A program made the translations under genes and the position numbers. From Archaeoglobus sp. JdFR-24 (lineage in GTDB: Archaea > Halobacteriota > Archaeoglobi > Archaeoglobales > Archaeoglobaceae): a stretch of 64,000 nt of DNA. Where the stretch lies: NCBI GenBank assembly GCA_002011215.1, contig MTML01000064.1, positions 62,001 to 126,000 on the forward strand, in the 5' to 3' direction. Of this stretch, positions 33,974 through 44,145 are shown piece after piece (position 1 is the stretch's first letter; each line of letters begins with the position of its first letter). Under the pieces are notes generated by a model. It was not told where the DNA came from. It saw only the letters and a program-made list of their open reading frames with translations, and did no database searches.

Positions 33974-35206
33974 TTACATCTCCTTTTCAGCCTTTCTCCA
34001 AATCTCCCATGGGTCAACTCTTGGCTTGAGGTCCTCTTCCTTCCAGAAGTAGAACGGATTGGTTCTTGGTTCTTTGATTTGCCTTGGATCTGGCTCTACA
34101 CCTATAGCTTCAAGGAATCTCATCATTCCAACTCTCTCAATCAACTCAGCAAGTCTTTCCCTGAATTTTCCATTTTCATCCCAGAAGTCCCAAACGTTTT
34201 CTGCAAGTTCTTTGAGGTTATCATATGGAGGTTCAAGCTTCATGAATGGAACCACTACCCATCCCATGACCGGACCTTCAAGGATTGGAGCCTTTCCACC
34301 CATAAGAATGACTGCTCCCCTATCATCTCCTGGTCTCAGGGCCTTTGGAAGTACATTTATACAATGCATACATCTAACACAGTTGGAGTTATCAATTTTA
34401 AGCTCTTTCTTCTCTTCATCCCATTCAATACATTTTGTTGGGCAGTTGTCAACAACCTGTACTTTGATGTCTACGCCCTGCTCGGCATACTTCTTCACTT
34501 CCTCATTATTAACCTTGATCTCATCTCTCCATGTTCCAACAATCGCAAAGTCTGACCTTGCCTTTGATGCTACGCAATCATTCGGGCAACCAGCGACCTT
34601 GAACTTAAACTTGTATGGCCACATTGGTCTGTGAAGTTCATCCTGGTATGTTACAGTGAGCTCATGACAGATGTCCAGTGTATCTATCAACGCAAACTCA
34701 CATCTTGCCGGGCCAACACATGCGCTCGGAGTTCTGAGAGCCGATCCAGAACCACCGAGATCAAAACCATTCTTCGCAAGTTCATTGAAACATGGTTGTA
34801 AATTCGGAGTTGTTGTACCCAGCAGAATTATGTCTCCAGTTGAACCGTGCATGTTGGTCAAACCACTACCATATTTCTCCCAGATGTCGCAAATCGTTCT
34901 CAAAGCCTTTGTTGTATAGAACCACCCAGCCGGCTGGTTTACACGCATTGTGTGGAACTCAGCAACACCCGGGCATTCTTTTGCTAAGAAGGAATATCTT
35001 CCGATAACTCCACCACCATATCCTTTAACAGAAACGATACCTCCATGTTTCCAGTACGTAATCTTGTCTTCATAGCTCCTCTCTAACTGCTTCAGAAGAT
35101 CTTTCATCTCTGGTTTCTTCTCTGCGGTCTTTTCTATCTCTTTAACGAAGCTGGGCCAAGGCCCTTTCTTCAGTTCACTAAGCAGAGGAAATTCTTCATT
35201 GCTCAA
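33974..35206 (-). CDS. dsrA: Dissimilatory sulfite reductase alpha subunit
   Basis: 410 residues. Siroheme/cluster Cys motifs C163-x5-C169 ([10 protein letters not shown]) and C207-x3-C211 ([10 protein letters not shown]); ferredoxin domain NCPTKC and [13 protein letters not shown] (C276, C279, C282). With DsrB it forms the alpha2-beta2 sulfite reductase of the cytoplasm. The start is a TTG at 35206 with GGGGGTGA exactly six nt upstream; no upstream ATG fits. A TATA box lies at 35246-35257. First gene of dsrA-dsrB-dsrD(-ferredoxin), divergent from a uroporphyrinogen-III methyltransferase gene. Confidence 0.98.
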   Translation of the reverse strand: MSNEEFPLLSELKKGPWPSFVKEIEKTAEKKPEMKDLLKQLERSYEDKITYWKHGGIVSVKGYGGGVIGRYSFLAKECPGVAEFHTMRVNQPAGWFYTTKALRTICDIWEKYGSGLTNMHGSTGDIILLGTTTPNLQPCFNELAKNGFDLGGSGSALRTPSACVGPARCEFALIDTLDICHELTVTYQDELHRPMWPYKFKFKVAGCPNDCVASKARSDFAIVGTWRDEIKVNNEEVKKYAEQGVDIKVQVVDNCPTKCIEWDEEKKELKIDNSNCVRCMHCINVLPKALRPGDDRGAVILMGGKAPILEGPVMGWVVVPFMKLEPPYDNLKELAENVWDFWDENGKFRERLAELIERVGMMRFLEAIGVEPDPRQIKEPRTNPFYFWKEEDLKPRVDPWEIWRKAEKEM

Positions 35207-35245
35207 ATTAGTTCACCCCCTTATACGGGTTTTGCTACTTTTTAA

Positions 35246-35257
35246 GAATATATAAGT
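35246..35257 (-). promoter_or_regulatory. TATA box of dsrABD
   Basis: Minus-strand ACTTATATATTC about 46 nt before the TTG start, predicting a leader of about 20 nt that holds the GGGGGTGA ribosome site. Confidence 0.6.
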
Positions 35258-35394
35258 CTTTCGAAGTGCTTTTTTAAAGAGGTTGAATGATCTAATTTAT
35301 CCAATTTTTAATTATTTGAATTTAAATGCAGGTCATCACGAATGCATATTTACCAAAAGATTTATTTGATTTTTTAAACCTGATTTAGAGAAAG

Positions 35395-36183
35395 GTGGTT
35401 AAACTGCCAGAATTCATCAGAAATGATACAAAAGTGTATCTTGTAGGAGCTGGACCAGGTGATCCGGAACTTTTAACCCTCAAAGCACTCCGAGTGATTG
35501 AGGAGGCTGACGTTATACTCTACGACAAGCTCGTAGGCGACAAAATTGTCAAATTTCTAAAAAAAACAAATAAAAAATTGATCTATGCCGGGAAAGATAG
35601 CAGGGAAAGAGGAGAAGATAGGCAGACTGAGATAAACAGCCTGATGAAAAAATTTGCCATTGATGGGAAAAAGGTCGTCAGGCTCAAGGGTGGAGACCCC
35701 TACGTGTTTGGAAGGGGATGTGTTGAGGCAGAATTTCTTAAAAAAGAAGGCATACCCTTTGAGGTTATTCCCGGTGTTAGTTCAATCAGTGCAGTTCCAA
35801 CAAGTGCAGGAATTCCCTTAACCCATCCTGAGCTTTCATCATCCATCCTTATCGTAACAGGCAGAGAAGACGTGAAGAGGTGGTCAAAAACCTTTCTTGA
35901 GGGGACGATTGTTATACTGATGGGAAAAGACAAAATCGAAGAAATATGTAAAAATCTCATAAAGGAAGGAAGGCCACCTGAGACTCCCGTCGCTGTTATA
36001 GAGAACGGAACCTTAGAAAAGGAAAGGACTCTGTTTGGAGACTTAAAGAGTGTTTCAAAGATAATAAAAGAGCATAACCTGAAAGGGCCCACACTTATTG
36101 TTGTTGGAGAGGTCGTTGGATTTGCTGAGAAACTAAAAAATTTGAGATCAAAAATTACAGAAATCCTGAGACAAGATCGATAA
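35395..36183 (+). CDS. cobA: Uroporphyrinogen-III C-methyltransferase (dsr-linked copy)
   Basis: 262 residues, SUMT: two SAM-dependent methylations of uroporphyrinogen III to precorrin-2, the branch to siroheme, cobalamin and archaeal haem. Seen: VYLVGAGPGDPELLTLKAL, the conserved RLKGGDPYVFGRG, PGVSSISAVPTSAGIPLTH and a C-terminal VVGEVVGFAEKL. GTG start without a ribosome site, behind an AT-rich TATA-like tract, so probably leaderless. It is divergent from dsrA across 188 nt, which links siroheme supply to sulfite reductase. A second SUMT is at 50440-51261. Confidence 0.95.
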   Translation: MVKLPEFIRNDTKVYLVGAGPGDPELLTLKALRVIEEADVILYDKLVGDKIVKFLKKTNKKLIYAGKDSRERGEDRQTEINSLMKKFAIDGKKVVRLKGGDPYVFGRGCVEAEFLKKEGIPFEVIPGVSSISAVPTSAGIPLTHPELSSSILIVTGREDVKRWSKTFLEGTIVILMGKDKIEEICKNLIKEGRPPETPVAVIENGTLEKERTLFGDLKSVSKIIKEHNLKGPTLIVVGEVVGFAEKLKNLRSKITEILRQDR

Positions 36184-36277
36184 ATCCGATTAGGTAATTG
36201 AAAATTTCCAGACGATAAAGACAGCAAATAAGTAACAGATAGAAAAATTTAATACCCCTCTTATAAGTTGCTGTTTC

Positions 36278-38167
36278 ATGAAGCTTCTGCTCATTCATGC
36301 TGATTTCATGGAATATGAAGTCAAAAAGAAAACTCAGGTAGCCGAACCTGTTGAGGAAAAGAGTAAAAGGGTTGATGAGGTTCTTGTTGTTTTCACGGCT
36401 GTTGAAAAAGGAGATAATGAAAATGTTGCTGAAAAAGCGGTTGATGAGATAAAAGATGTTCTCTTAAAGGTTAATGCTGAAAGGGTGATGATCTATCCCT
36501 ATGCTCACCTCTCCTCAAACCTTTCTGATCCCAAAACAGGAACTGAAATTCTCAGAAAAATAGAGACGAAACTGAAGAATCTTTCGGAGGTTAAAGAGGT
36601 TTACAGGGCACCATTTGGATGGTATAAATCCTTCAGAATCTCCTGTAAAGGTCATCCTTTGAGCGAGCTCTCTAGAGAAATATCTCCTGAAAAAGTAGAG
36701 GCCGCTGCTGAAGAAGAGAAAGAATTCACCGAAGCTCTGAAAGCAGAGGAGAAGGTTGTAAGTTACTGGTACATTCTCACTCCGGACAAAGAGCTTGTAG
36801 AAGTTGAGAAATTTGATTTTACCAGTTACGATAACCTGAGAAAGTTCGTGAACTATGAGATTGCCAAAAAAAGAGCTGTAGATAGAATCCCACCCCATGT
36901 GGAGTACATGCAGAGATTGCAGATAGCTGACTACGAACCTGCAAGCGATTCAGGGCACATGAGATACTACCCAAAGGGCCGGCTGATTAAAAGCCTACTC
37001 GAGACCTACATAACCGAGAAATGCATCCAGTATGGAGCGATGGAAGTTGAGACACCATTGATGTACGACAGAGCCCATCCAACTCTGAGAAAGTACCTTG
37101 AGAGATTTCCTGCACGCCAGTACATTATTCAGGGTGACAAAAGAGAATTTTTCCTCAGATTTGCTGCATGTTTTGGCCAGTTTCTCATGAAACATGACGC
37201 AGTTATAACCTACAAGAACTTGCCACTTAAAATGTACGAGCTGACAAGATACTCCTTCAGGAAGGAGCAGAGAGGTGAACTCGTTGGTTTGAGAAGACTT
37301 AGAGCATTTACAATGCCGGATATGCATACGATTGCAAAGGATATTGAACAATCCAAAAAGGAGTTCATAAACCAGTATCGGCTTTCTGTCGAGGTGCTCA
37401 GAGGTATTGGACTTGAGCCGGAGAACTATGAAATAGCCGTAAGGGTAACCAGAGATTTCTACGAGAACAACAGAGAATTCATCCACAGCCTTGTAGATAT
37501 CCTCAAGAAACCCATTTTGATCGAGATGTGGGATAGCAGATTCTTCTACTTCGTTCTCAAATTTGAGTTCAATTTCGTCGATTCTCTTGAGAAAGCGTCA
37601 GCACTGAGTACTGTCCAGATAGACGTAGAAAATGCAGAAAGGTACGAGATCAGTTATGTGGATGAGGATGGGCAGAAAAAGAGACCTTACATACTTCACT
37701 GCTCGTTGAGTGGAGCGGTGGAGAGGTGCATATATGCCATGCTTGAAAAGGCATACATGGAGAAGGAGAAGGGTATCCTACCATCACTGCCTGTCTGGCT
37801 ATCTCCAACACAGGTAAGAATCGTTCCGGTTTCAAAGAGGTATGTCGATAGAGCAGTAGAGATTGCAGAAATGCTAAAGGGTGCCGGAATAAGAGTAGAT
37901 GTTGATGATAGAGATGAGACACTGAGCAAGAAAATTAGAGATGCTTCAACTGAATGGGTTCCCTACATCGCAGTAATAGGTGAGAGAGAAGTAAATGAAG
38001 GTATACTTACCGTGACAATCAGACAGGAGTCCACCACGAAAACTCAGAAAAAGGAAAGTTTTACAGTTGAAGAACTCATAGAGAGGATAAAACTTGAATG
38101 TGAAGGAAAGCCATATAAACCCCTTTCCCTACCTATGTTACTCTCAGAGAGGCCATCCTTTAGATGA
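36278..38167 (+). CDS. thrS: Threonyl-tRNA synthetase, archaeal type
   Basis: 629 residues. Charges tRNA-Thr. The N-terminus ([18 protein letters not shown]) is the archaeal D-aminoacyl-tRNA deacylase-like editing domain that removes mischarged serine. The class II core shows [28 protein letters not shown] with the zinc Cys, and [24 protein letters not shown]; the anticodon domain has [13 protein letters not shown] and [21 protein letters not shown]-like AATTTAATAC lies about 29 nt before the ATG. It heads a unit with the EMC6-like and ABCE1 genes. Confidence 0.97.
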   Translation: MKLLLIHADFMEYEVKKKTQVAEPVEEKSKRVDEVLVVFTAVEKGDNENVAEKAVDEIKDVLLKVNAERVMIYPYAHLSSNLSDPKTGTEILRKIETKLKNLSEVKEVYRAPFGWYKSFRISCKGHPLSELSREISPEKVEAAAEEEKEFTEALKAEEKVVSYWYILTPDKELVEVEKFDFTSYDNLRKFVNYEIAKKRAVDRIPPHVEYMQRLQIADYEPASDSGHMRYYPKGRLIKSLLETYITEKCIQYGAMEVETPLMYDRAHPTLRKYLERFPARQYIIQGDKREFFLRFAACFGQFLMKHDAVITYKNLPLKMYELTRYSFRKEQRGELVGLRRLRAFTMPDMHTIAKDIEQSKKEFINQYRLSVEVLRGIGLEPENYEIAVRVTRDFYENNREFIHSLVDILKKPILIEMWDSRFFYFVLKFEFNFVDSLEKASALSTVQIDVENAERYEISYVDEDGQKKRPYILHCSLSGAVERCIYAMLEKAYMEKEKGILPSLPVWLSPTQVRIVPVSKRYVDRAVEIAEMLKGAGIRVDVDDRDETLSKKIRDASTEWVPYIAVIGEREVNEGILTVTIRQESTTKTQKKESFTVEELIERIKLECEGKPYKPLSLPMLLSERPSFR

Positions 38168-38179
38168 CGGGTGATTCCA

Positions 38180-38554
38180 ATGGCAAAAAAGTCGGGAAAA
38201 AAGGAGAGGAAAAAGCAGCAGGAGAGAAAAGAAGACGATAAAATAAGCATCAAGGAGGGCAAAAAGACTGAAGAAAAACAGATAGTCATTGAGGTTGACC
38301 ACAAAAAAGAGGTCATTAAAACATTTTTACCACTCCTGCTGGGCATATTAGCTGGAATTGTCTCATTTTACATTACTGGAGATATGAGATCGCGGGATCC
38401 TGCTGGTATTATTATTTTGACGGTCTTTGTTTATTTAAATAAATTTATTTTACCTAAATTTGAAATTGAACCCCAGGGTAAGGACTGGGCTGGACTGGGT
38501 TTTATAACCTTCACAACTTGGTACATAACCTGGACGCTTCTTTTAAATTTATAA
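38180..38554 (+). CDS. EMC6-like small membrane protein
   Basis: About 124 residues. A strongly charged Lys/Glu N-terminal tail of some 50 residues precedes three predicted membrane helices (FLPLLLGILAGIVSFYITG, AGIIILTVFVYLNKFIL, FITFTTWYITWTLLLNL), with the short loop RSRDPAG between the first two. This is the layout of archaeal EMC6-like proteins, thought to be relatives of the eukaryotic membrane-protein insertase subunit. Start at 38180 has GGGTGA five nt upstream. It lies between thrS and the ABCE1 gene, fitting a translation-linked membrane insertion role; the family call is from memory. Confidence 0.7.
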   Translation: MAKKSGKKERKKQQERKEDDKISIKEGKKTEEKQIVIEVDHKKEVIKTFLPLLLGILAGIVSFYITGDMRSRDPAGIIILTVFVYLNKFILPKFEIEPQGKDWAGLGFITFTTWYITWTLLLNL

Positions 38555-38565
38555 GGTGAACCTGA

Positions 38566-40326
38566 ATGAGGGAGTTCAGGATTGCTGTTGTTGACAGAGA
38601 TAGGTGCAAACCCCAGAAATGCAGCCAGGAATGCGTAAAATACTGCCCAAAGGTTAGAACTGGAGATGAGACTGTAGTTATAAAGGATAAAGCGATAATT
38701 TCAGAGGAACTTTGCGTGGGATGCGGGATATGCATCAAAAAATGTCCCTTCAAAGCGATAGCTATAGTTGGTTTGCCCCATGAACTGGAAGGAAAGGAAG
38801 TTCACAGATATGGTGAGAATGAATTCGTGCTCTACAATCTTCCAATCCCCAAAAAAGGTCATGTCGTGGGTTTACTTGGTCCCAATGGAACTGGAAAAAC
38901 AACGGCCGTTAAAATACTGTCAGGTCAGCTTAAACCAAATCTTGGCAGGGAAAGTGCGGAATGGGAAGAAATATTCGAAAGATTCTCGGGTACTGAACTT
39001 CTTGATTATCTAAAGGGAATTGCATCCGGAATAAGAACAAGCCTTAAACCCCAGTATATTGAGGCGATTCCAAAAGTCTATAAAGGAAAAGCCATAGATC
39101 TGCTATCAAAAGCCGACGAGATTGGAAAACTTGACGAGATGGTTGAAAAACTGGAACTTAAAAATTCTATCAGGAGAGAAGTAAAAGATCTGAGTGGTGG
39201 TGAACTCCAGAGACTGGCAATTGCAGCATGCTTATTGAGGGATGCTGACTTCTATTTTCTTGATGAGATCACCTCATATCTGGATATTTACCAGAGGACA
39301 TCTGTTGCAAAGGTTATAAGAGAGAGAGCAGAGAAAAAACCTGTACTCATTGTGGAACATGACATCGCAATCCTGGATATGCTGGCAGATTATGTCCACA
39401 TCTCCTATGGTGAACCCGCGGTTTATGGTGTTATTACAAATCCCAAAGGAGTTAGAGTAGGGATTAATCAGTACCTCAGAGGATATCTGGCTGAGGAGAA
39501 CATAAGAATAAGGGATAAACCAATCGAATTTGAAGTTTTCCAGCCAAGAGAGAGCGAGTTGGAAAATATTCTCTTAGAATACCCTCCATTTAAAAAAACT
39601 CTTGACGGGTTCTCTCTCTTCGCCGAGAGTGGAGATATAAAATCATCCGAGGTTCTGGGTATAGTTGGTCCAAACGCAACAGGAAAATCGACTTTTGTAA
39701 AAATTATTGCAGGTGTGATGGAGGATAATGAGAAAAAGCTGAATTTCGAGCTTAAAACATCCTATAAACCTCAATACATCAAAGCAGATGTCAGTATGCC
39801 TGTACGGATGTTTTTAAAGAGCATTAATCCAATGGTTGACTCATCATATTATAAAACAGAATTCTTGAAACCTCTGAGAATAGAAGAACTCATGGATAGA
39901 AATCTGGAAGATCTGAGTGGTGGTGAGTTGCAGAGGGTCGCAATAATCGCATGTCTGCTGCGAGATGCCGACCTGTATCTACTTGATGAGCCTTCAGCAC
40001 ATCTTGACGTGGAGCAAAGGACTGAAGCTGCAAGAATAATAAGGAGGTTCGCCCTGAACACAAAGAAGAGCGTATTTGTGGTTGATCACGACATCTACCT
40101 CATCGACATGATTTCTGACAGGCTGATCGTTTTTGAGGGGGAGCCGGGAAAGAGGGGTATCTCCAGAAAACCAACAAACCTGAAGGATGGAATGAACCTC
40201 TTCCTTTCAAACCTTGAGATCACATTCAGAAGAGATGAGGAAACCAGAAGACCGAGGGTTAACAAGCTCAATTCCAGACTTGACAGAGAACAGAAGAGCA
40301 AGGGAGAGTACTACTACTATTTTTGA
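38566..40326 (+). CDS. ABCE1/Rli1 ribosome-recycling ATPase
   Basis: 586 residues. It splits ribosomes after termination together with aRF1 or Pelota. N-terminal Fe-S domain with DRCKPQKCSQECVKYCP and CVGCGICIKKCP, then twin ABC domains: Walker A GPNGTGKTT and GPNATGKST, signature LSGGELQR twice, and Walker B FLDEITSYLD and LLDEPSAHLD. The C-terminus ends in four Tyr and a Phe. GGTGA precedes the ATG, and the EMC6-like gene ends 11 nt before. Essential and universal in archaea. Confidence 0.98.
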   Translation: MREFRIAVVDRDRCKPQKCSQECVKYCPKVRTGDETVVIKDKAIISEELCVGCGICIKKCPFKAIAIVGLPHELEGKEVHRYGENEFVLYNLPIPKKGHVVGLLGPNGTGKTTAVKILSGQLKPNLGRESAEWEEIFERFSGTELLDYLKGIASGIRTSLKPQYIEAIPKVYKGKAIDLLSKADEIGKLDEMVEKLELKNSIRREVKDLSGGELQRLAIAACLLRDADFYFLDEITSYLDIYQRTSVAKVIRERAEKKPVLIVEHDIAILDMLADYVHISYGEPAVYGVITNPKGVRVGINQYLRGYLAEENIRIRDKPIEFEVFQPRESELENILLEYPPFKKTLDGFSLFAESGDIKSSEVLGIVGPNATGKSTFVKIIAGVMEDNEKKLNFELKTSYKPQYIKADVSMPVRMFLKSINPMVDSSYYKTEFLKPLRIEELMDRNLEDLSGGELQRVAIIACLLRDADLYLLDEPSAHLDVEQRTEAARIIRRFALNTKKSVFVVDHDIYLIDMISDRLIVFEGEPGKRGISRKPTNLKDGMNLFLSNLEITFRRDEETRRPRVNKLNSRLDREQKSKGEYYYYF

Positions 40327-40408
40327 GTGCTTTTAGACATGTCACACTTTAAATGGTTAGCTGATGCTTTCAATTGAAGTCTGTGATTCACACTAAAAAA
40401 CCAGGATT

Positions 40409-40801
40409 TTATACTTTCCTGAAATTAAAAAGGTAAAAATGCTCACCCCTGTAATTAACAAGCTTTCCATTCTCCGGAGTCTCACCAAACAGCGGTCTTA
40501 TCAAACAATCAGCCCCTATTTTCCTGGAAAGAGCTATTATATAAGGAAAAAGTTCATAGGGAGGCCTTATTGAGTACAGAAGTTCCGATCCTTCATAAAT
40601 TTCATAGTTGGGGGTTGTTACGTCATCGACCACGAATTCAAGCATTCCTGGCGGATCAGTATTCTGAATGTCCACACATGTGATATCATAACCGGCATTT
40701 TTTAGAATTAAAGCCACATCAAATAGATTGCCAGAACCAATTTCCACGATTTTACCATGGTAGTTATTCATAATATATTCAGCAATACCCTCAAATGCCA
40801 T
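40409..40801 (-). CDS. UPF0146 family protein
   Basis: 130 residues with a SAM-methyltransferase-like first half: IVEIGSGNLFDVAL and the acidic strand end ITCVDIQ. The second half is short and lacks a clear catalytic motif; the family is uncharacterised. Leaderless start likely: TATA-like AAATTTATATC about 27 nt upstream, in a 44-nt region shared with the divergent rimI-like gene. Convergent with the ABCE1 gene. Confidence 0.85.
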   Translation of the reverse strand: MAFEGIAEYIMNNYHGKIVEIGSGNLFDVALILKNAGYDITCVDIQNTDPPGMLEFVVDDVTTPNYEIYEGSELLYSIRPPYELFPYIIALSRKIGADCLIRPLFGETPENGKLVNYRGEHFYLFNFRKV

Positions 40802-40845
40802 ATAATTAAATACCCTTAAGATGATATAAATTTGTGCTCTCCGTA

Positions 40846-41286
40846 ATGATCAGGGAATACAGCATAAAGGATTTTAAGGACATCCTAAAAATAGAGGAGG
40901 AGGCATTTAGACCGAAGAATCCAGCGTATGATCTCTTTATCTACCTCTCCTACAGCAGCGACCTTCTTGTTGCAGATATTGGTGGAAAGGTCATAGGTTA
41001 CATTGCTGTTATGGATATGAATAGCAGTTCCAAAATAATCTCATTTGCGGTTAAAAAGGAGTTCAGGGGACATGGTGTAGGCAGTATGCTTCTTGACAGA
41101 GCGATCGAGAGATGTAAATCGAGAGGAAAGAGAAGCGTAATACTCGAAGTGAGGGTTTCAAACGAGATGGCTCAGTTGCTGTATAAAAAAAAGGGGTTTA
41201 AAGTTGTTGATGTGATCGCAGGCTATTACAAAGACGGAGAAGATGCTTACCTAATGGTACTTGACCCCATCAATGACTTCCAGTAG
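40846..41286 (+). CDS. GNAT N-acetyltransferase, RimI/Naa10-like
   Basis: 146 residues. The acetyl-CoA loop FRGHGVGSMLLDRAI (R/Q-x2-G-x-G/A) and the flanking strands IISFAVKKEF and VILEVRVSNEMAQLLYKKKGF are typical of RimI, the archaeal protein N-terminal acetyltransferase. Start set at ATG 40846, where the GNAT sequence IREYSIKDF begins; the frame opens at GTG 40834. Its 3' end overlaps the convergent UPF0058 gene by 36 nt. Confidence 0.9.
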   Translation: MIREYSIKDFKDILKIEEEAFRPKNPAYDLFIYLSYSSDLLVADIGGKVIGYIAVMDMNSSSKIISFAVKKEFRGHGVGSMLLDRAIERCKSRGKRSVILEVRVSNEMAQLLYKKKGFKVVDVIAGYYKDGEDAYLMVLDPINDFQ

Positions 41287-41529
41287 CTCTCTAATTTTTG
41301 GGTTTTTCATGACGTCCTCAGGAGGCGTTTCTCTGAAAATATCTGTTATGCCTCTGCAAAGAGTGATAATTGCTTTCTTGTGATCGGCCTTGCTTTTGTG
41401 TATGTGCACAGGCTGAACACCAAGCTTCTCGTACGACAAAAAATGTCCGTTTGCAATTCCTGCTTCTTCAAAAAACCTTTTCATATGGAACAAAGTCAAA
41501 TGTAAAAATACAAGCTCTTCTTTATGCAT
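41251..41529 (-). CDS. UPF0058 family protein
   Basis: 92 residues from the ATG at 41529: MHKEELVFLHLTLFHMKRFF, then VQPVHIHKSKADHKKAI and an amphipathic C-terminal helix. This is the archaeal UPF0058 family, function unknown, helical, with several His. The frame stays open 39 codons further upstream, but that part has odd composition and no homology pattern; a G-rich GGGTGGGGG tract precedes ATG 41529. Overlaps the end of the acetyltransferase gene by 36 nt on the opposite strand. Confidence 0.85.
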   Translation of the reverse strand: MHKEELVFLHLTLFHMKRFFEEAGIANGHFLSYEKLGVQPVHIHKSKADHKKAIITLCRGITDIFRETPPEDVMKNPKIRELLEVIDGVKYH

Positions 41530-41789
41530 CAGGATCCCCCACCCATCCAAAAAGTGGAGGAAGCAGTAAAAAAATTTATTGGTCGAACAAAACATATTTC
41601 TTAGATTGCATATGTATGTAACACTAATACAGATTAATCGGTGCAATACAAATTAACCCACGCTCACGCTGAATGATAGACTATAAGAAAATTACGCACA
41701 ATAGCAACGTCTAAGAATAGATCTAACAAATATCAACATAATCAATCCAGAATGTTAAAATTTTTCAACAATGAAAATAACCAAAAATT

Positions 41790-42809
41790 ATGAAAGTTGC
41801 AGTAATTGGTGCAGGTGCGATGGGTTCTGCGTTAACAGTGCCACTTTACGACAATAATATAGATATATGCCTTTACGGAACCGAATATGATATAGAAATT
41901 CTTAAAGTTGTTGAAAAAGGCAAAGTACACCCAAGACTGGGTATTAAGCTTCCAGATATGGAAATAGCCTATCCCAATCAACTTGACCGGGCACTAAGTG
42001 ATGCCGAGATAATTCTTCTTGCGGTAAGTACTGAGGGTGTTATTCCCATTTTCACAAAAATAAAGGACAAAATAGGAGATAGAGTGCTTATCACCATTTC
42101 AAAAGGTCTTTTAAAGTTGAAAGACAGCATCCTCACAATTCCAGAGGCTATCTGGAAGGAGAAAACCGATCTCACTGACAGAACAGTAGCAATAACCGGT
42201 CCTTCCATTGCAAAAGAGGTTGCGAGAAAAGCACCAACGAAGGTTGTGTTCAGCTGTATCGATATCAAATTGGCCAGAATGATAGCCAGGATATTTACTA
42301 CGGAATATTACAGAGTTGCTGTATCGGACGATATAAAAGGTGCTGAAATTACTTCCGCATTAAAAAATGTTTATTCAATAGCCATAGCATGGATAAGGGG
42401 ATACGAACAGTATAAAAGTGTTGAGATGAGTAATTTAAAGGGTGTTATAGCATCCATGGCAATAGAGGAGATTGCAAAGATTGTGGAGGCTGCAGGTGGT
42501 AAAAAGAGCACAGTTTTCGGATTGTCGGGGTTTGGAGATCTCATAGCCACATTCAGAGGAGGGAGAAACGGGATGCTTGGAGAGTTGCTTGGTAGAGGGT
42601 TATCTATTTCCCATGCACTTGAAGAACTTAGAAAAAGAGGTGTTGGGGTAATAGAGGGTTATGGAACCGCTGAAAAAGCATATAAACTCGTAAAAGATCT
42701 TGAGATGAACGGAAAGATTTCCTCAGATGAATTCCCATTACTGACAAGGACATATGAGGTCCTGTTTAAAAATAGAAAAGTGGAAGATGTTCTAAAAGAA
42801 CTGATTTGA
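41790..42809 (+). CDS. gpsA: NAD(P)-dependent glycerol-3-phosphate dehydrogenase
   Basis: 339 residues. Reduces dihydroxyacetone phosphate to sn-glycerol-3-phosphate. Seen: VAVIGAGAMGSAL dinucleotide fold, ITGPSIAKEVARK, catalytic Lys region EITSALKNVYSIAIAW, and VFGLSGFGDLIATFRGGRN. Archaeal lipids use glycerol-1-phosphate, so a bacterial-type GpsA here probably serves glycerol or carbon metabolism; A. fulgidus has an enzyme of this family with known structure. A TATA-like GTTAAAATTTT about 29 nt upstream suggests a leaderless message. Confidence 0.92.
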   Translation: MKVAVIGAGAMGSALTVPLYDNNIDICLYGTEYDIEILKVVEKGKVHPRLGIKLPDMEIAYPNQLDRALSDAEIILLAVSTEGVIPIFTKIKDKIGDRVLITISKGLLKLKDSILTIPEAIWKEKTDLTDRTVAITGPSIAKEVARKAPTKVVFSCIDIKLARMIARIFTTEYYRVAVSDDIKGAEITSALKNVYSIAIAWIRGYEQYKSVEMSNLKGVIASMAIEEIAKIVEAAGGKKSTVFGLSGFGDLIATFRGGRNGMLGELLGRGLSISHALEELRKRGVGVIEGYGTAEKAYKLVKDLEMNGKISSDEFPLLTRTYEVLFKNRKVEDVLKELI

Positions 42810-42817
42810 TAGATTCG

Positions 42818-44038
42818 TTACCTGATTTGCTCCTCAACAAGTCCTTCAAAAGCTGAAATAAAGTCCTTCTCTTTTCCTTTATCGATAACTGTTGCCGCTG
42901 CGAGTTTATGAGTGGCATCCGCAAATCCACCAACTTTCTCACTCGCTTTTGGAACGAGAAAGTTCAGACCAGGTGCATTTCCGTTCAAAATTCTTCTTTC
43001 GAGCAATACAGGCGCTCTACCACTCATTTTTACAGCATCCCAATCAATTTTTCCAATATCTGGTATGTTCTCAGGCAGGTTCTGAAAGCCTATAAGGTAC
43101 TTGTCATCTTTCAGGAACACCATATCCTTAATAATCTGACAGAACTCACCCACAGCCTTAACACCCATTGGAGAGAAACGATCATGAAGATGGAACCATT
43201 GGGTGTACTTTTCCGTTACAAGACCACCATTTTTCAAATATTCTATTGCTTCGTTAAATTTCTTTATCCTCAACGATTCAAGCTCCCTTACCTCACTTAG
43301 TATGTGTTCATCAAAGCCCTCTAAACAAGCCTTTATTCCTTTCTTGTATCCCATGCTTTCATAACCCACAGCCCCAAGATTCGTCAGCTTTTTGGCAACC
43401 TCATCAGCATATTCCCCAAAGAAATTTATGAAATATCTCTCTTTATTCTCCTCTATTTTGATTTTGGCCTGACCAGCATGAATCGCTTCATCCAGTGCAA
43501 ACCGATCGAAGCCAAGCACGCCACCACTTCTGTCATGATAATCTCCTACAGAACCGACAACAGCAAGATAGGCATATTTGTTCATTTCCTTACTTATAGC
43601 CCTGCAGAAAATTAGGTTGAGCGTTGAGGCAGAGATAAAAACATCTCCGGAAATTCCTATAAGTTCAGGGTCAAGAACAAAAACATGTTCGCTATCAACA
43701 CTCTTGGCTGGATGGTGATCTATAATTAACACCGTGTTCCTGTCCGCGTTAATTTTATCTATCATATCTGCAGCAAGACCTGCAAGATCAGTGTAAATGA
43801 TAATCCCATCATATCTTTCATGGATTTCTTTAACAACTGCTGGATGCACCTTTTCAATACAGATTAGATTAGAAGAGAAATCAAGGAATTCACACAACTT
43901 TGAAAGAATCGCCCCGGAGCAGATCCCATCCGCATCATTGTGGTGAACGATTGTAACATGTTCTCCCTTTAACTTCATGATCTTTTCAGCCATTAGATCT
44001 ACAAGCCTGAAAAACTCACTGTTAAGAAACTCATTCAT
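42818..44038 (-). CDS. DHH-family phosphoesterase, RecJ-like
   Basis: 406 residues. DHH motifs: IVHHNDADGICSGAIL, IIYTDLAGL, VLIIDHHPAKS (the namesake DHH) and VVGSVGDYHDR; a C-terminal DHHA1-type domain is suggested by ASEKVGGFADATHKLAAATV. The family includes RecJ/GAN single-strand nucleases linked to the archaeal replisome and nucleotide phosphodiesterases, and the exact substrate cannot be told here. Convergent with gpsA (8-nt gap). Its start is divergent from the winged-helix gene at 44146. Confidence 0.88.
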   Translation of the reverse strand: MNEFLNSEFFRLVDLMAEKIMKLKGEHVTIVHHNDADGICSGAILSKLCEFLDFSSNLICIEKVHPAVVKEIHERYDGIIIYTDLAGLAADMIDKINADRNTVLIIDHHPAKSVDSEHVFVLDPELIGISGDVFISASTLNLIFCRAISKEMNKYAYLAVVGSVGDYHDRSGGVLGFDRFALDEAIHAGQAKIKIEENKERYFINFFGEYADEVAKKLTNLGAVGYESMGYKKGIKACLEGFDEHILSEVRELESLRIKKFNEAIEYLKNGGLVTEKYTQWFHLHDRFSPMGVKAVGEFCQIIKDMVFLKDDKYLIGFQNLPENIPDIGKIDWDAVKMSGRAPVLLERRILNGNAPGLNFLVPKASEKVGGFADATHKLAAATVIDKGKEKDFISAFEGLVEEQIR

Positions 44039-44145
44039 GATCTGATTAAAGCAATTAATTCTTAAAAAAATTTTGCTATAATCTATCAGAGTTCAAGAGA
44101 TCACAGAAGGATAAACTATAAAAATTTTAACTATAACTTGATTTG

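Noticed and set aside
34059..34634. 191-codon plus-strand frame opposite dsrA
   Set aside because: Shadow of dsrA; Ser/Leu-rich composition typical of an antisense frame.
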